Numbered from the stretch's first letter, positions 1 through 7,440 are shown. The stretch is 14,968 nt of DNA from an uncultured Myxococcales bacterium (GCA_937998045.1 CALKVG010000296.1:1-14968); one strand, 5' to 3'. Made by a program: numbers and translations. The notes: generated by a model from the sequence alone, not told the origin.

Positions 1-45
1 GATTTCTGCCTGTCTCGTGGGCTCGGAGATGTGTATAAGAGACAG
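1..45 (+). other. Nextera sequencing adapter (artefact, not genomic)
   Basis: This is library adapter left on the contig. Bases 1-3 are the end of the P7 arm and 4-11 (TTCTGCCT) match the i7 index of Nextera primer N703. Bases 12-26 are the read-2 adapter and 27-45 are the 19-base Tn5 mosaic end AGATGTGTATAAGAGACAG. Frames crossing it yield the spurious peptides MGSEMCIRDS and MYKRQ, which must not be annotated as protein N-termini. Genomic sequence begins at 46. Confidence 0.98.
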
Positions 46-46
46 C

Positions 47-328
47 CCCAAGCAGTTCAACCCAAAGCCCACCGTCGACGCGCTGAAGCCGAAGATGCTC
101 GATTGCTACAACCAGGCGCGCGCCTCCAACGCGGGCCTGCACGGCAAGCTCAAGCTACGCATTCAGGTCAACGAGGCCGGCACGGCCGTCGCGGTCGACG
201 CCGAACCTGGAGGTTCGGCCAACGACCCGGCCCTCGTCTCGTGCCTCGCGAGCGTCGTGAAGGGGACGACCTTTCCGAAGCCCGGGGGTATGGCTACCGT
301 CGTTGCGCCGATGGTGTTTCACCCCTGA
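47..328 (+). CDS. AgmX/PglI C-terminal domain-like protein (3' fragment)
   Basis: Only the last 93 codons are present; the 5' end is lost at the adapter junction, so any start codon to the left lies in artefact. The fragment resembles the AgmX/PglI C-terminal (TonB-C-like) domain common in Myxococcota envelope proteins. Visible features are an early Cys in LDCYNQA, a Leu/Gly stretch (GLHGKLKLRIQV), a turn with NEAG, a second Cys in VSCLASV, then FPKPGG and a short beta strand ending at the stop. The paired Cys and the FPxPxGG signature are typical of this domain. The domain usually sits at the C-terminus of periplasmic or outer-membrane-associated proteins, but the N-terminal part that would define the role is missing. 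The TGA stop directly abuts a GTG in the next gene's frame (TGAGTG), so the two genes are probably co-transcribed. The domain call is by pattern only. Confidence 0.75.
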   Translation, partial: PKQFNPKPTVDALKPKMLDCYNQARASNAGLHGKLKLRIQVNEAGTAVAVDAEPGGSANDPALVSCLASVVKGTTFPKPGGMATVVAPMVFHP

Positions 329-349
329 GTGCCCCCCAGCAAAAGACCC

Positions 350-1921
350 ATGTCGCTCGACAAGAAACTCGCTCTCACCCTCGCCCGCATCGAGAAAGGC
401 GGCGCCGAGAAGTACCACCAGAAGAACGCCGATCAGGGAAAGCTCTTCGCGCGAGAACGCATCGCGCGGCTCGTCGACGCGGGCACGTTCGTCGAGGACG
501 CCGCGCTCGCGAACAATCTCGACCCGGAGCTTCCGGCGGACGGGGTCATCACCGGCACTGCGCTCGTGAACGGCCGCAGCGTCGCCATCATGGCGAACGA
601 CTCCACGGTGAAAGCCGGCTCGTGGGGGCGCCGCACGGTCGAGAAGATCCTGCGCATCCAGGAGACGGCGGCCTCGTTGGGCGTCCCGATGCTGTACCTC
701 GTGGACAGCGCAGGAGCGCGCATCACCGATCAGATCGAGATGTTCCCCGGCCGCCGCGGCGCGGGGCGCATCTTCTACAACCAGGTTCAGATGAGCGGGC
801 ACGTCCCGCAGGTGTGCCTCCTCTTCGGCCCGAGCGCCGCCGGCGGCGCGTACATACCCGCGTTCTGCGACGTGGTCGCGATGATCGACGGCAACGCGAG
901 CATGTACCTGGGTAGCCCCCGAATGGCGGAGATGGTGATCGGGGAAAAGGTGACGCTCGAGGAGATGGGCGGCGCGAGGATGCACTGCACGACGAGCGGG
1001 TGCGGCGACGTGCTCTGCAAGGCGGAGGGCGACGCGATCTCGTTCTGCAAGAAGTACCTCTCGTATTTGCCCGGCAGCTCCGCCGACGCTCCGCCGCGCG
1101 TCGAGGCGCGGCCCCCCAAGGCGGGCAAGCGCATCGAGGAGATCGTCCCTGTCGACGAGAACAAGGCCTTCGACATGATGGGCGTCATCGACGCGATCGT
1201 CGACGAAGGCTCGTGGCTCGAGATCAAGGCGCTCTTCGCGCGCGAGATCCTCACCGGCTTCGCGCGGATCGATGGCCGCGCCGTCGGGGTCGTCGCCAAC
1301 CAGCCGAAGTGGCTGGGGGGCGTGCTCTTCGTCGACAGCGCCGACAAGGCGGCCCGTTTCATCTGGCTCTGCGACGCGTTCAACGTGCCGCTGCTTTACC
1401 TGGCGGACGTGCCCGGCTTCATGATCGGCACCAAGGTCGAGCGCCAGGGAATCATCCGTGCCGGCGCGAAGATGATCGCGGCCGTCAGCGAGGCGACGGT
1501 CCCGAAGATCAGCGTCGTCGTTCGAAAGGCCTACGGCGCGGGGCTCTACGCAATGTGCGGTCCGGCGTTCGAGCCCGACGCGTGCATCGCGCTGCCGACG
1601 GCGTCCATTGCCGTCATGGGGCCGCAGGCCGCCGTGAACGCCGTCTATTACAACAAGATTCAGGAGATACCGGCGGGTCCCGAGCGCGACCAGTACGTCG
1701 CGCGCCTGCGGGACGAGTACCGGGCCGACATCGACGTCATGAAGCTCGCGGGCGAGCTGGTGGTCGACGCCGTCGTCCCCGGCGATCGCTTGCGCTGCGA
1801 GCTGTCGGCGCGCTTCGCTCGCTACGAAGATTGCGTCGAACGAAAACGATTCCCCTCGAGCGCCGGGAGGGGTGGGCCCGCGGACGCTCGGCGCAAAAAG
1901 CACCTCGTGCCGCCCGTGTGA
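350..1921 (+). CDS. Acyl-CoA carboxylase, carboxyltransferase (beta) subunit
   Basis: This is a 523-residue biotin-dependent carboxyltransferase of the propionyl/methylcrotonyl/acetyl-CoA carboxylase beta family, whose usual length is about 510-540. It would transfer a carboxyl group from biotin to an acyl-CoA in the cytoplasm. Two crotonase-like halves are visible. The N-terminal half has LYLVDSAGARI (about 116-125) and the oxyanion-type AAGGAYIPAFCD (163-174). The C-terminal half has ADVPGFMIGT (352-361), the EATVPK segment (381-386) and YGAGLYAMCG (395-404). The substrate cannot be fixed: DVPGF and RKAYG recall propionyl-CoA carboxylase, whereas GAGLYAMCG recalls the methylcrotonyl type. 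ATG 350 was chosen because MSLDKK begins the conserved region. An in-frame GTG at 329, touching the previous stop, would add 7 residues, and neither has a clear Shine-Dalgarno. No biotin carboxylase alpha subunit lies in the window, so its partner is elsewhere. The last 20 or so residues are basic and low in conservation. Confidence 0.93.
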   Translation: MSLDKKLALTLARIEKGGAEKYHQKNADQGKLFARERIARLVDAGTFVEDAALANNLDPELPADGVITGTALVNGRSVAIMANDSTVKAGSWGRRTVEKILRIQETAASLGVPMLYLVDSAGARITDQIEMFPGRRGAGRIFYNQVQMSGHVPQVCLLFGPSAAGGAYIPAFCDVVAMIDGNASMYLGSPRMAEMVIGEKVTLEEMGGARMHCTTSGCGDVLCKAEGDAISFCKKYLSYLPGSSADAPPRVEARPPKAGKRIEEIVPVDENKAFDMMGVIDAIVDEGSWLEIKALFAREILTGFARIDGRAVGVVANQPKWLGGVLFVDSADKAARFIWLCDAFNVPLLYLADVPGFMIGTKVERQGIIRAGAKMIAAVSEATVPKISVVVRKAYGAGLYAMCGPAFEPDACIALPTASIAVMGPQAAVNAVYYNKIQEIPAGPERDQYVARLRDEYRADIDVMKLAGELVVDAVVPGDRLRCELSARFARYEDCVERKRFPSSAGRGGPADARRKKHLVPPV

Positions 1922-1947
1922 CGCTAACCGGGGCGCCGCACCTCTGG

Positions 1948-1953
1948 TATGGT
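1948..1953 (+). promoter_or_regulatory. Possible -10 element for leaderless kinase transcript
   Basis: TATGGT matches four of six positions of the sigma-70 -10 box. It ends 8 bases before the proposed GTG start at 1962, which would put the transcript start on or beside the start codon. No convincing -35 box lies 17 bases upstream, and no Shine-Dalgarno fits this GTG. This is a weak single-site inference. Confidence 0.25.
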
Positions 1954-1961
1954 TCACTCTA

Positions 1962-3431
1962 GTGGAGAGGGCCCAGGAGGAGCGGATCGTCGGCGCCGTC
2001 GTGGTCGGCAAGTACCGCATTCGACGCGTCATCGGCGCCGGCTCGATGGGCGTCGTCTGCGAGGCGGAACACCTCGAGATCGGCAAGCGGCTCGCCATCA
2101 AGCTCATCGACGCTTCGCTCGCCGGAATGCGCGACATCGCGATGCGCTTCCGGCAGGAGGCGCGCGCGGCGAGCCTCGTCGAGAGCCAGCACATCGTCCA
2201 GGTGTTCGACGTGGGCGCCGACGAGAAGCTCGGGCTGTATCTCGTGATGGAGTACCTCAACGGTCGCGACCTCGCTGCGATGCTCGCCCGCGACGGACGT
2301 CTGGAGAGCGAGGCCGCCGTCCGCATCGCGGTGCAGGTCGCTCGCGGGCTCGCGAAGGCGCACGAGGCGGGAGTCGTCCACCGCGACCTCAAGCCGGCGA
2401 ACATTTTTCTCTGCGACCGGGAGGACGACGAGCCCTTCGTCAAGATCCTCGACTTCGGCATCTCGAAGGTGATCGACGCCTCGAGGGCGGAATCCAAGCT
2501 GAAACTGACGCGCGCGGGCACCGTGGTCGGCACGCCGCAGTACATGTCGCCCGAGCAAGCGCGCGGGTCCTCGGTCGACGTACGCACGGACGTCTGGGCT
2601 CTCGGTCTCGTGCTCTACGAGATGCTCGCGGGGCGACCCGCGTATCCCGAGCTTCCCACGTACGAGCAGTTCATCATCCACCTCGTGTCGACGCCTCCGG
2701 AGCCGCTCGGCGAGGTCGCCCCGTGGGTGCCCGAGGCCCTGGCTCGGGTCGTTCATCAATCGCTCGTGCACGACATCGACGCGCGGATCCCGAATTGCGT
2801 CGAGCTCATGAAGCGCCTTCTCGAGGCACACCCGCTCACGAACATGCGGTCGTCGATCGTGGCTGCCGCCGAGGTCGCGGATACCTTCGCGGACGTCGCG
2901 CTGCTGGCGCCGCACCTGGCGGGGACGGACCCGAGCGGTGAGCGCATGGCGTTCGCCGAGACCGACCCGCGCTCGGAAACGACGGTCATGAGCGACCTGC
3001 CGCTCGACGACTCGATGGCCGTCGACGTCGACGCCCCGCCGCCCGTACCGGCGCCGCCTTCATCGTCCAGGCGTCCCTCGAGCGGCAGCCTCTCCGCGTC
3101 GGGGGTACGCGATACGTCGGGCGTGGCAGAGAGCGACTACGAGGAAGACGCTCCCCAGTTCTTCGATCGCAAGGCTCTCGAGCGGCTTGCCTCGCCGCCC
3201 GTCGTCGTTGCCGCGCCGGTGGCCGCACCATCCACGACGGCGCAGAATCGTCGCGCGGACCGGGCCTCTCCTCTTCGCGGGACCTTGCCGCTGGCGGCCG
3301 CTGCTCCTCCTCGTCGGCACCCTTCGGAGGCGAGTCCCGTGCGCGCGGCTCCGCAGGCGAACCTGCTCTGGGCTGCGGCGGCGGCCCTCGCGTTGATCTT
3401 TGCGCTTGTCGCTGCCCTCGCGCTCCGCTGA
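1962..3431 (+). CDS. Hanks-type Ser/Thr protein kinase with C-terminal membrane anchor
   Basis: This 489-residue kinase would phosphorylate Ser/Thr on cytoplasmic targets using ATP. Numbering from GTG 1962: glycine loop IGAGSMG (24-30), ATP-anchoring Lys47 in AIKLID, catalytic loop HRDLKPAN (140-147; RD-type, Asp142 the base), DFG (164-166), activation segment with GTPQYMSPEQ (about 190-199), and DVWALGLVLYEML. After the kinase domain (about 17-285) comes an acidic then Pro/Ser-rich linker of some 180 residues. It ends in one hydrophobic helix (about 468-489) that runs to the C-terminus, so nothing is exposed outside and there is no sensor domain. The start is uncertain. The frame opens at GTG 1872, inside the carboxylase gene. 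GTG 1962 gives an N-terminus typical of the family, just ahead of VGKYRIRRV. GTG 2001 is a third option, but the AGGAGG at 1975-1980 is about 20 bases away from it. It follows the carboxylase by 40 bases and precedes the protease by 21. Confidence 0.95.
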   Translation: MERAQEERIVGAVVVGKYRIRRVIGAGSMGVVCEAEHLEIGKRLAIKLIDASLAGMRDIAMRFRQEARAASLVESQHIVQVFDVGADEKLGLYLVMEYLNGRDLAAMLARDGRLESEAAVRIAVQVARGLAKAHEAGVVHRDLKPANIFLCDREDDEPFVKILDFGISKVIDASRAESKLKLTRAGTVVGTPQYMSPEQARGSSVDVRTDVWALGLVLYEMLAGRPAYPELPTYEQFIIHLVSTPPEPLGEVAPWVPEALARVVHQSLVHDIDARIPNCVELMKRLLEAHPLTNMRSSIVAAAEVADTFADVALLAPHLAGTDPSGERMAFAETDPRSETTVMSDLPLDDSMAVDVDAPPPVPAPPSSSRRPSSGSLSASGVRDTSGVAESDYEEDAPQFFDRKALERLASPPVVVAAPVAAPSTTAQNRRADRASPLRGTLPLAAAAPPRRHPSEASPVRAAPQANLLWAAAAALALIFALVAALALR

Positions 3432-3436
3432 CGCAG

Positions 3437-3442
3437 TATCCT
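3437..3442 (+). promoter_or_regulatory. Possible -10 element just before the protease start
   Basis: TATCCT (four of six matches to TATAAT) ends 10 bases before ATG 3453, and no Shine-Dalgarno is present in the 21-base gap. As with the kinase gene, this spacing would give a leaderless or nearly leaderless mRNA. It is a short motif with no visible -35 partner, so support is low. Confidence 0.22.
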
Positions 3443-3452
3443 TCGAGCATCG

Positions 3453-6221
3453 ATGCGATCGCGTCGAATTCCGTTCCTCCTGAGTTTCGCCTCGCTGCTG
3501 GCCGCACCCTCCCTTGCGCTCGCGCACGACGTGGACGGCGCTGCGCTCGTGCGGCTTCTGGGCCCAAGTGCGAAGGACGCCTTCGCGCCACGTTGGGCGG
3601 GCGGCATGGGCGCGCTCGTCCGACTGCCGGCGGGTGCGCGCGCGAGCGATGTCGGGCTTCGCGAGGTCGCCCCGGGATTCGCCCGCCTCTGGGGGCCCCC
3701 GTCGCGCATCGTCGCGTTCGCGGACGCACATCCCGGCTGGTCGATCGAAGTCGCTCCGCCCCTTCGCACGCTGCTCGACACGGCGACCGGCAGCATCGGC
3801 TCCACCATCGCGAACGAATCGGGGCTCGACGGTACCGGTGTCCTCGTCGGCATCGCCGATACGGGCCTCGACGTCACGCACCCGGACTTCCTCGACGAGC
3901 AAGGGCACACGCGCGTCGCGTGGCTCCTCGATGTTTCCGCGACGCCGCTCGGCCTCCACCCGGATCTGGAGCAAGAATTCGGCTCGACCGATGCGAACGG
4001 CCACCCTGTCGGCGCGGTCTGGGCGGCAGCGGACATCGACGCGATGGTCGCGCAGCGCGGGGCCCAGATACCCCAGGACGAGGTCGGCCACGGGACTCTG
4101 GTCGCGTCGTGTGCGGCTGGCAACGGGCTCGGCGGCCACTCCCCGTACGTCGGGGTCGCGCCGAAGGCGACCCTCCTCGTTGCGCGCATCACGGGCGCCG
4201 CGGACGCTTCCATCGGCAACGACGACCTCCTCCGGGGCGTCGCGTTCCTCTTCGGTCGCGCCTCCGCGCTGAATCGTCCTGTCGTCGTGAATCTCTCCAT
4301 CGGCACCGATTTCGGGCCACACGACGGGACGATGGCCTGGGAACAGGTCCTTGCGAGCTACGTCGGTCCTCAGCACCCGGGGCGGGCGCTCGTGGCGGCT
4401 GCGGGCAACAGCGGGTCGATCGCCGAGACGACGGTCCACCAGAGCGTGCACGCGAGCAGCGGGACGACGATGAGGGTCCCGGTGCCTACCAGCGGAGCGA
4501 CGAATGGAGGCGTAGAGGTGTGGGTCGCCATGCACGGGGGCAGTGGCCTGCGCGTGGGGCTGGACGGACCCGATGGCACGTGGATATCGCCTGTAGCGGC
4601 GGGCGATTCGGCGGGGAAGAACACGAGCGACTACGACGCGGCGGTCTACAACGGCAGCCAGCCAAACAGCAGCCCGGTGCCCGCGCAGTCCCACGGAGCG
4701 GTCGTCGTGTGGCAGCGCCACTGGCCGAGCGGAACGTATTTCGTCACGCTCGAGGGGAGCGGCACCGCAGAACTGTACATCCAGGCGACGGGCGACGCCT
4801 CCATCCCGGGCATTCGTGACGTGGGCTTCGCGTTCGGAGTGCGCGAGAGCACGATCAATCTGCCCGCGACGTCGCCGTCGATCATCGGCGTCGGTTGCAC
4901 GATCAACAAGCCGAGCTGGCGAAACGAGCACGGCGTCCGCCTCGGCCTCATCGTGCCCGTGCTCGACGCTGCGGGCGGAATGGTCAACCCGCGGCTGACG
5001 CGCGACGCGGTCGCCGGTGAGCCCTGCTGGTTCTCGAGCGCGGGGCCTACGCTTACCGGCATTCAGAAGCCCGAGATCATGGCGCCGGGCGCGGCCATCG
5101 TCGGAGCGATGTCGCAGCAAGCCATCCCCCCTGCGACGTCGAGCATCTTCACCAACCCGGGGTGCCCCAACAAGGACGGCACGGGGACCGATCCGACCTG
5201 CCAGGAGATCGACGGCGTGCACGCTGCCTCCTTCGGGACGTCGTTCTCGGCGCCGCTCGTCTCGGGCACCGTGGCCGTGCTTCTCCAGCACGATCCGACG
5301 CTGACGCAGGACGAGATTCTCGCCGCGCTTCAGGGCGGCGCGCATCCGCTTCGCGGCGCAGCCTCGTTCGAGGATCAGGCCGGGGTCGGGGAGGTGGATG
5401 TCCTCGGGGCCGTGGCTGCGGCGGATCGGCTCCGTACTCCGCAGAGCGCGTTGCCCGATCCGTCCGCGAGCTGGATCACGCTGGGCGCCGACACGTACCT
5501 CGCGGACGGATCGACGCCGCTGCAGGCCGTCGTCGAGCTGCGCGCGGCCCCCCAGGGGCAAGAGCCCGCTCTACCGGCCGACGGCTTCGCCGAAGGAAGA
5601 CTGGTCCCGTATGCGCTCGTCGACGCGACGCCGTACGAGGGCGCGGTCTCCTCGTTCGTGCGCCGCGGTCCCGGCGTCTGGCTCGCGACTGTGCAGCTCC
5701 CGGCGGGCCTGGGCGGGTCGCGGCTCACGGTGGGCGCTCGGTTCGACGGCAGCGATATTGTGTCCCCGAAGTCCATTCCCATCGCGACGGACGTCTGGAA
5801 CGCGGGTTATCCTGCGAGCGTTCGCGGGGGTTGCTCCACGACCGCCCGGGGTGCAGCTTCCGCAGCGAGCCCGGTCGCGTGGATCGGCGCTCTCTTCTTC
5901 CTCGCGACGGCGATGCGCCGGCGGTCGCGCGGACTCAGAGCGTCTGAGGCTGCGTTGCACGGCGAAGTGGCTGCCCGACCTCCGGCAGGAGCGCCGCGAG
6001 GACTCCGACTGCAGGGAGGAGGGAGCACCACCGGTACACTTGCTCGATTCCTGCGGCATCCGCGAGCTTGCCGAGAAGCGCCGCGCCCACACCCGCTGCT
6101 CCGAACGACAGGCCGAAGAAGAGCCCCGCGATCGTTCCGACCCGTCCCGGAGCGAGCTCCTGACCGTACACGACGATCGCCGGAAACGCCGAGGCTAGGA
6201 CGAAACCGATCGCGACGCTGA
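3453..6221 (+). CDS. Secreted subtilisin-like (S8) serine protease with MYXO-CTERM-like anchor; 3' end probably disturbed
   Basis: This is a predicted exported subtilase. Residues 1-24 form a signal peptide (RSRR, hydrophobic core, cleavage after ALA). The triad is complete: Asp136 in IADTGLD, His213 in VGHGT, Ser597 in FGTSFSAP, with oxyanion Asn319 in AAGNSG. About 280 residues separate the Asn and Ser, including a beta-rich insert (about 335-450) resembling a jelly-roll or prepeptidase-type domain. After the catalytic domain, residues about 670-785 look like a beta domain. The natural C-terminus appears to be Cys794 (GGCSTT), a helix at about 805-820, then RRRSR: the layout of MYXO-CTERM sorting signals, which are processed by myxosortases and hold proteins at the surface. 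The frame then continues about 95 residues to 6221 across the 3' end of the opposite-strand transporter. In that tail, third-position GC falls and A-ending codons (AGA, CGA, GGA) become common, so it is probably not authentic coding. A one-base shift near 5916-5940 would end the protein at TGA 5945-5947. ATG 3453 is chosen for the signal peptide. Confidence 0.9.
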   Translation: MRSRRIPFLLSFASLLAAPSLALAHDVDGAALVRLLGPSAKDAFAPRWAGGMGALVRLPAGARASDVGLREVAPGFARLWGPPSRIVAFADAHPGWSIEVAPPLRTLLDTATGSIGSTIANESGLDGTGVLVGIADTGLDVTHPDFLDEQGHTRVAWLLDVSATPLGLHPDLEQEFGSTDANGHPVGAVWAAADIDAMVAQRGAQIPQDEVGHGTLVASCAAGNGLGGHSPYVGVAPKATLLVARITGAADASIGNDDLLRGVAFLFGRASALNRPVVVNLSIGTDFGPHDGTMAWEQVLASYVGPQHPGRALVAAAGNSGSIAETTVHQSVHASSGTTMRVPVPTSGATNGGVEVWVAMHGGSGLRVGLDGPDGTWISPVAAGDSAGKNTSDYDAAVYNGSQPNSSPVPAQSHGAVVVWQRHWPSGTYFVTLEGSGTAELYIQATGDASIPGIRDVGFAFGVRESTINLPATSPSIIGVGCTINKPSWRNEHGVRLGLIVPVLDAAGGMVNPRLTRDAVAGEPCWFSSAGPTLTGIQKPEIMAPGAAIVGAMSQQAIPPATSSIFTNPGCPNKDGTGTDPTCQEIDGVHAASFGTSFSAPLVSGTVAVLLQHDPTLTQDEILAALQGGAHPLRGAASFEDQAGVGEVDVLGAVAAADRLRTPQSALPDPSASWITLGADTYLADGSTPLQAVVELRAAPQGQEPALPADGFAEGRLVPYALVDATPYEGAVSSFVRRGPGVWLATVQLPAGLGGSRLTVGARFDGSDIVSPKSIPIATDVWNAGYPASVRGGCSTTARGAASAASPVAWIGALFFLATAMRRRSRGLRASEAALHGEVAARPPAGAPRGLRLQGGGSTTGTLARFLRHPRACREAPRPHPLLRTTGRRRAPRSFRPVPERAPDRTRRSPETPRLGRNRSRR

Positions 6222-7152
6222 GGGTCGTCGTCCAGAAGAGATCCACGTAAGGCAGCGCGAGCGTGAACGGGAGAACGCCGAGGATCGAAAACCAGATGAC
6301 GCGCTTTCGTCCGAAGCGATCGCCAAGCCCGCCGCCCGCCAGCGTGCCGGCTGCGGCGGAGGCCAGAAAGGCGAAGAGGTGAACCTGCGCCGAGCGGACG
6401 GACAGGCCGAACCTCTGGATGAGGTAGAACGTGAAATAGCTGGTGAACGCTGCCAGGTAGATGAACTTCGAGAAGAGGAGGACGAGCAACACCGCGATTG
6501 ACGCCTTGACGCGCGCCCTCGGGGGCCGTGTCCTCCCCTCGGGCTCACCTCGACTGCGATGAAGGGCGGCCAGGCGCGGAATGCCGTGGTTCCGGTACCA
6601 GACGCCGACCCCCGTCAGGACGGCCGTCGAGACCAGAGCGACGAGAGCGAAGGGGCCCATGCCGTGCCTCCCCCAACGCACGACGACGGCAGCGGCAGCC
6701 ACCGGCCCGAGCGCCGAACCCACCTGCCCGCCCACCTGGAACAGCGACTGCGCCATCCCCGGGCGACCGCCCGAGGCCATGCGCGCGACGCGCGAGGATT
6801 CGGGGTGGAAGACGGACGAGCCCACACCGAGGATGCACGCCCCGGCGAGGAGCACCTCGTAGCTCGGCGCAGCCGACATGATGCTCAGCCCGACGAACGT
6901 GAAGAGCGTGCCGCCGGGGAGCGAGAAAGGCATCGGTCTCCGATCGGCGACGAGCCCCACCGCGGGCTGCAGGAGGGACGCCGTGATTTGATAAGAAAGC
7001 GTCACCGTGCCGATCTGTGCGAAAGTAAGGTGGAACTCGCTTTTGATGGATGGATAGAGTGCCACGAGGAGAGACTGCAGCATGTCGTTTATCAAATGAC
7101 AGAGGCAAATCGCCGAGATCACTCGATAGACGGGCCTGTCCAATTCTTCCAT
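5935..7152 (-). CDS. fsr: Fosmidomycin resistance (Fsr) family MFS efflux transporter
   Basis: This 405-residue inner-membrane drug/proton antiporter of the major facilitator superfamily is nearly the length of E. coli Fsr (406). It carries Fsr hallmarks: SHL-like HLINDM near the first helix, the central FHPESSRVARMASGG (115-129) followed by AQSLFQVGG, and in the second half FSKFIYLAAF, AQVHLFAF and the MFS motif-A loop GDRFGRKR (277-284). About twelve hydrophobic segments are visible, with a basic, Pro-rich central loop around 195-216. Known Fsr members export fosmidomycin, and relatives handle other small molecules; the substrate here is unknown. ATG 7152 was chosen because CGAGGA (RC of 7162-7167) lies 9 bases upstream. 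The open frame continues to GTG 7389, but those 79 residues are Arg/Ala-rich, lack family similarity and overlap two inverted repeats. It is convergent with the protease gene and divergent from the lipoprotein gene across an 820-base gap. Confidence 0.94.
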   Translation of the reverse strand: MEELDRPVYRVISAICLCHLINDMLQSLLVALYPSIKSEFHLTFAQIGTVTLSYQITASLLQPAVGLVADRRPMPFSLPGGTLFTFVGLSIMSAAPSYEVLLAGACILGVGSSVFHPESSRVARMASGGRPGMAQSLFQVGGQVGSALGPVAAAAVVVRWGRHGMGPFALVALVSTAVLTGVGVWYRNHGIPRLAALHRSRGEPEGRTRPPRARVKASIAVLLVLLFSKFIYLAAFTSYFTFYLIQRFGLSVRSAQVHLFAFLASAAAGTLAGGGLGDRFGRKRVIWFSILGVLPFTLALPYVDLFWTTTLSVAIGFVLASAFPAIVVYGQELAPGRVGTIAGLFFGLSFGAAGVGAALLGKLADAAGIEQVYRWCSLLPAVGVLAALLPEVGQPLRRATQPQTL

Positions 7153-7205
7153 GATCGTTAGTCCTCGTTCGAGAGCGCCCTCGAGAGCATGCGAGCCAAC
7201 GAGAC

Positions 7206-7237
7206 CGCACGCGGGGTGCGCTCGCGCACCGCGTGCG
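7206..7237 (-). repeat. Bulged inverted repeat in the fsr leader
   Basis: CGCACGC (7206-7212) pairs with GCGTGCG (7231-7237), and GGTGCG (7215-7220) pairs with CGCACC (7225-7230) around a 4-base loop. Two unpaired G (7213-7214) form a bulge. That gives 13 paired bases about 54 bases upstream of the fsr start. No T-run follows on either strand, so it is not a standard terminator. It may be an mRNA leader structure or an operator. Confidence 0.5.
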
Positions 7238-7268
7238 CGGGCCCTATTTCGGAGTCCAGAAACGTCGA

Positions 7269-7297
7269 AGGCCGCCTCGGGTTGCCCCGGGCGGCCT
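7269..7297 (-). repeat. Eight-base-pair inverted repeat upstream of fsr
   Basis: AGGCCGCC (7269-7276) is the exact complement of GGCGGCCT (7290-7297), with a 13-base loop. Read on the minus strand, the hairpin is followed by TTCGACGTTT, an interrupted T-rich tract, so a weak intrinsic terminator or attenuator in the fsr leader is possible. Function is inferred only. Confidence 0.4.
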
Positions 7298-7376
7298 CCG
7301 CTGCGCGTTGCGCGCGTCGTGAGTTTGCCTAGGGCAGCGGCCGCTCGTACCAAATCGCGGACGAGCGCGTTCGCGG

Positions 7377-7396
7377 GCTGCTGAGCCACCAGCAGC
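7377..7396. repeat. Short perfect inverted repeat
   Basis: GCTGCTG (7377-7383) and CAGCAGC (7390-7396) are exact complements separated by 6 bases. It could form a 7-base-pair hairpin or be a dimeric protein-binding site about 225 bases upstream of fsr. Repeats this short arise by chance in GC-rich DNA. Confidence 0.3.
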
Positions 7397-7440
7397 GACC
7401 GAGGGAACGGGCGCGATGCGCGCGAACGGAGAGGCCGAAC

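Noticed and set aside
47..1921. Left block as an acyl-CoA metabolic operon or gene cluster
   Set aside because: Only one gene belongs to that pathway. The neighbours are an envelope protein fragment, a kinase and a protease.
155..2587. 810-codon open frame antisense to the carboxylase and kinase
   Set aside because: Arg/Asp/Val-rich translation with no domain. It mirrors strongly supported genes on the other strand, as is typical for GC-rich DNA with few stop codons.
3060..5561. 833-codon open frame antisense to the protease
   Set aside because: Arg/His/Gly-rich composition and no motifs, while the plus strand encodes a complete subtilase triad.
7153..7389. 79-residue N-terminal extension of the fsr gene
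   Set aside because: Arg/Ala-rich with no match to Fsr N-termini, and it contains hairpins. A good Shine-Dalgarno supports ATG 7152, giving the usual family length.
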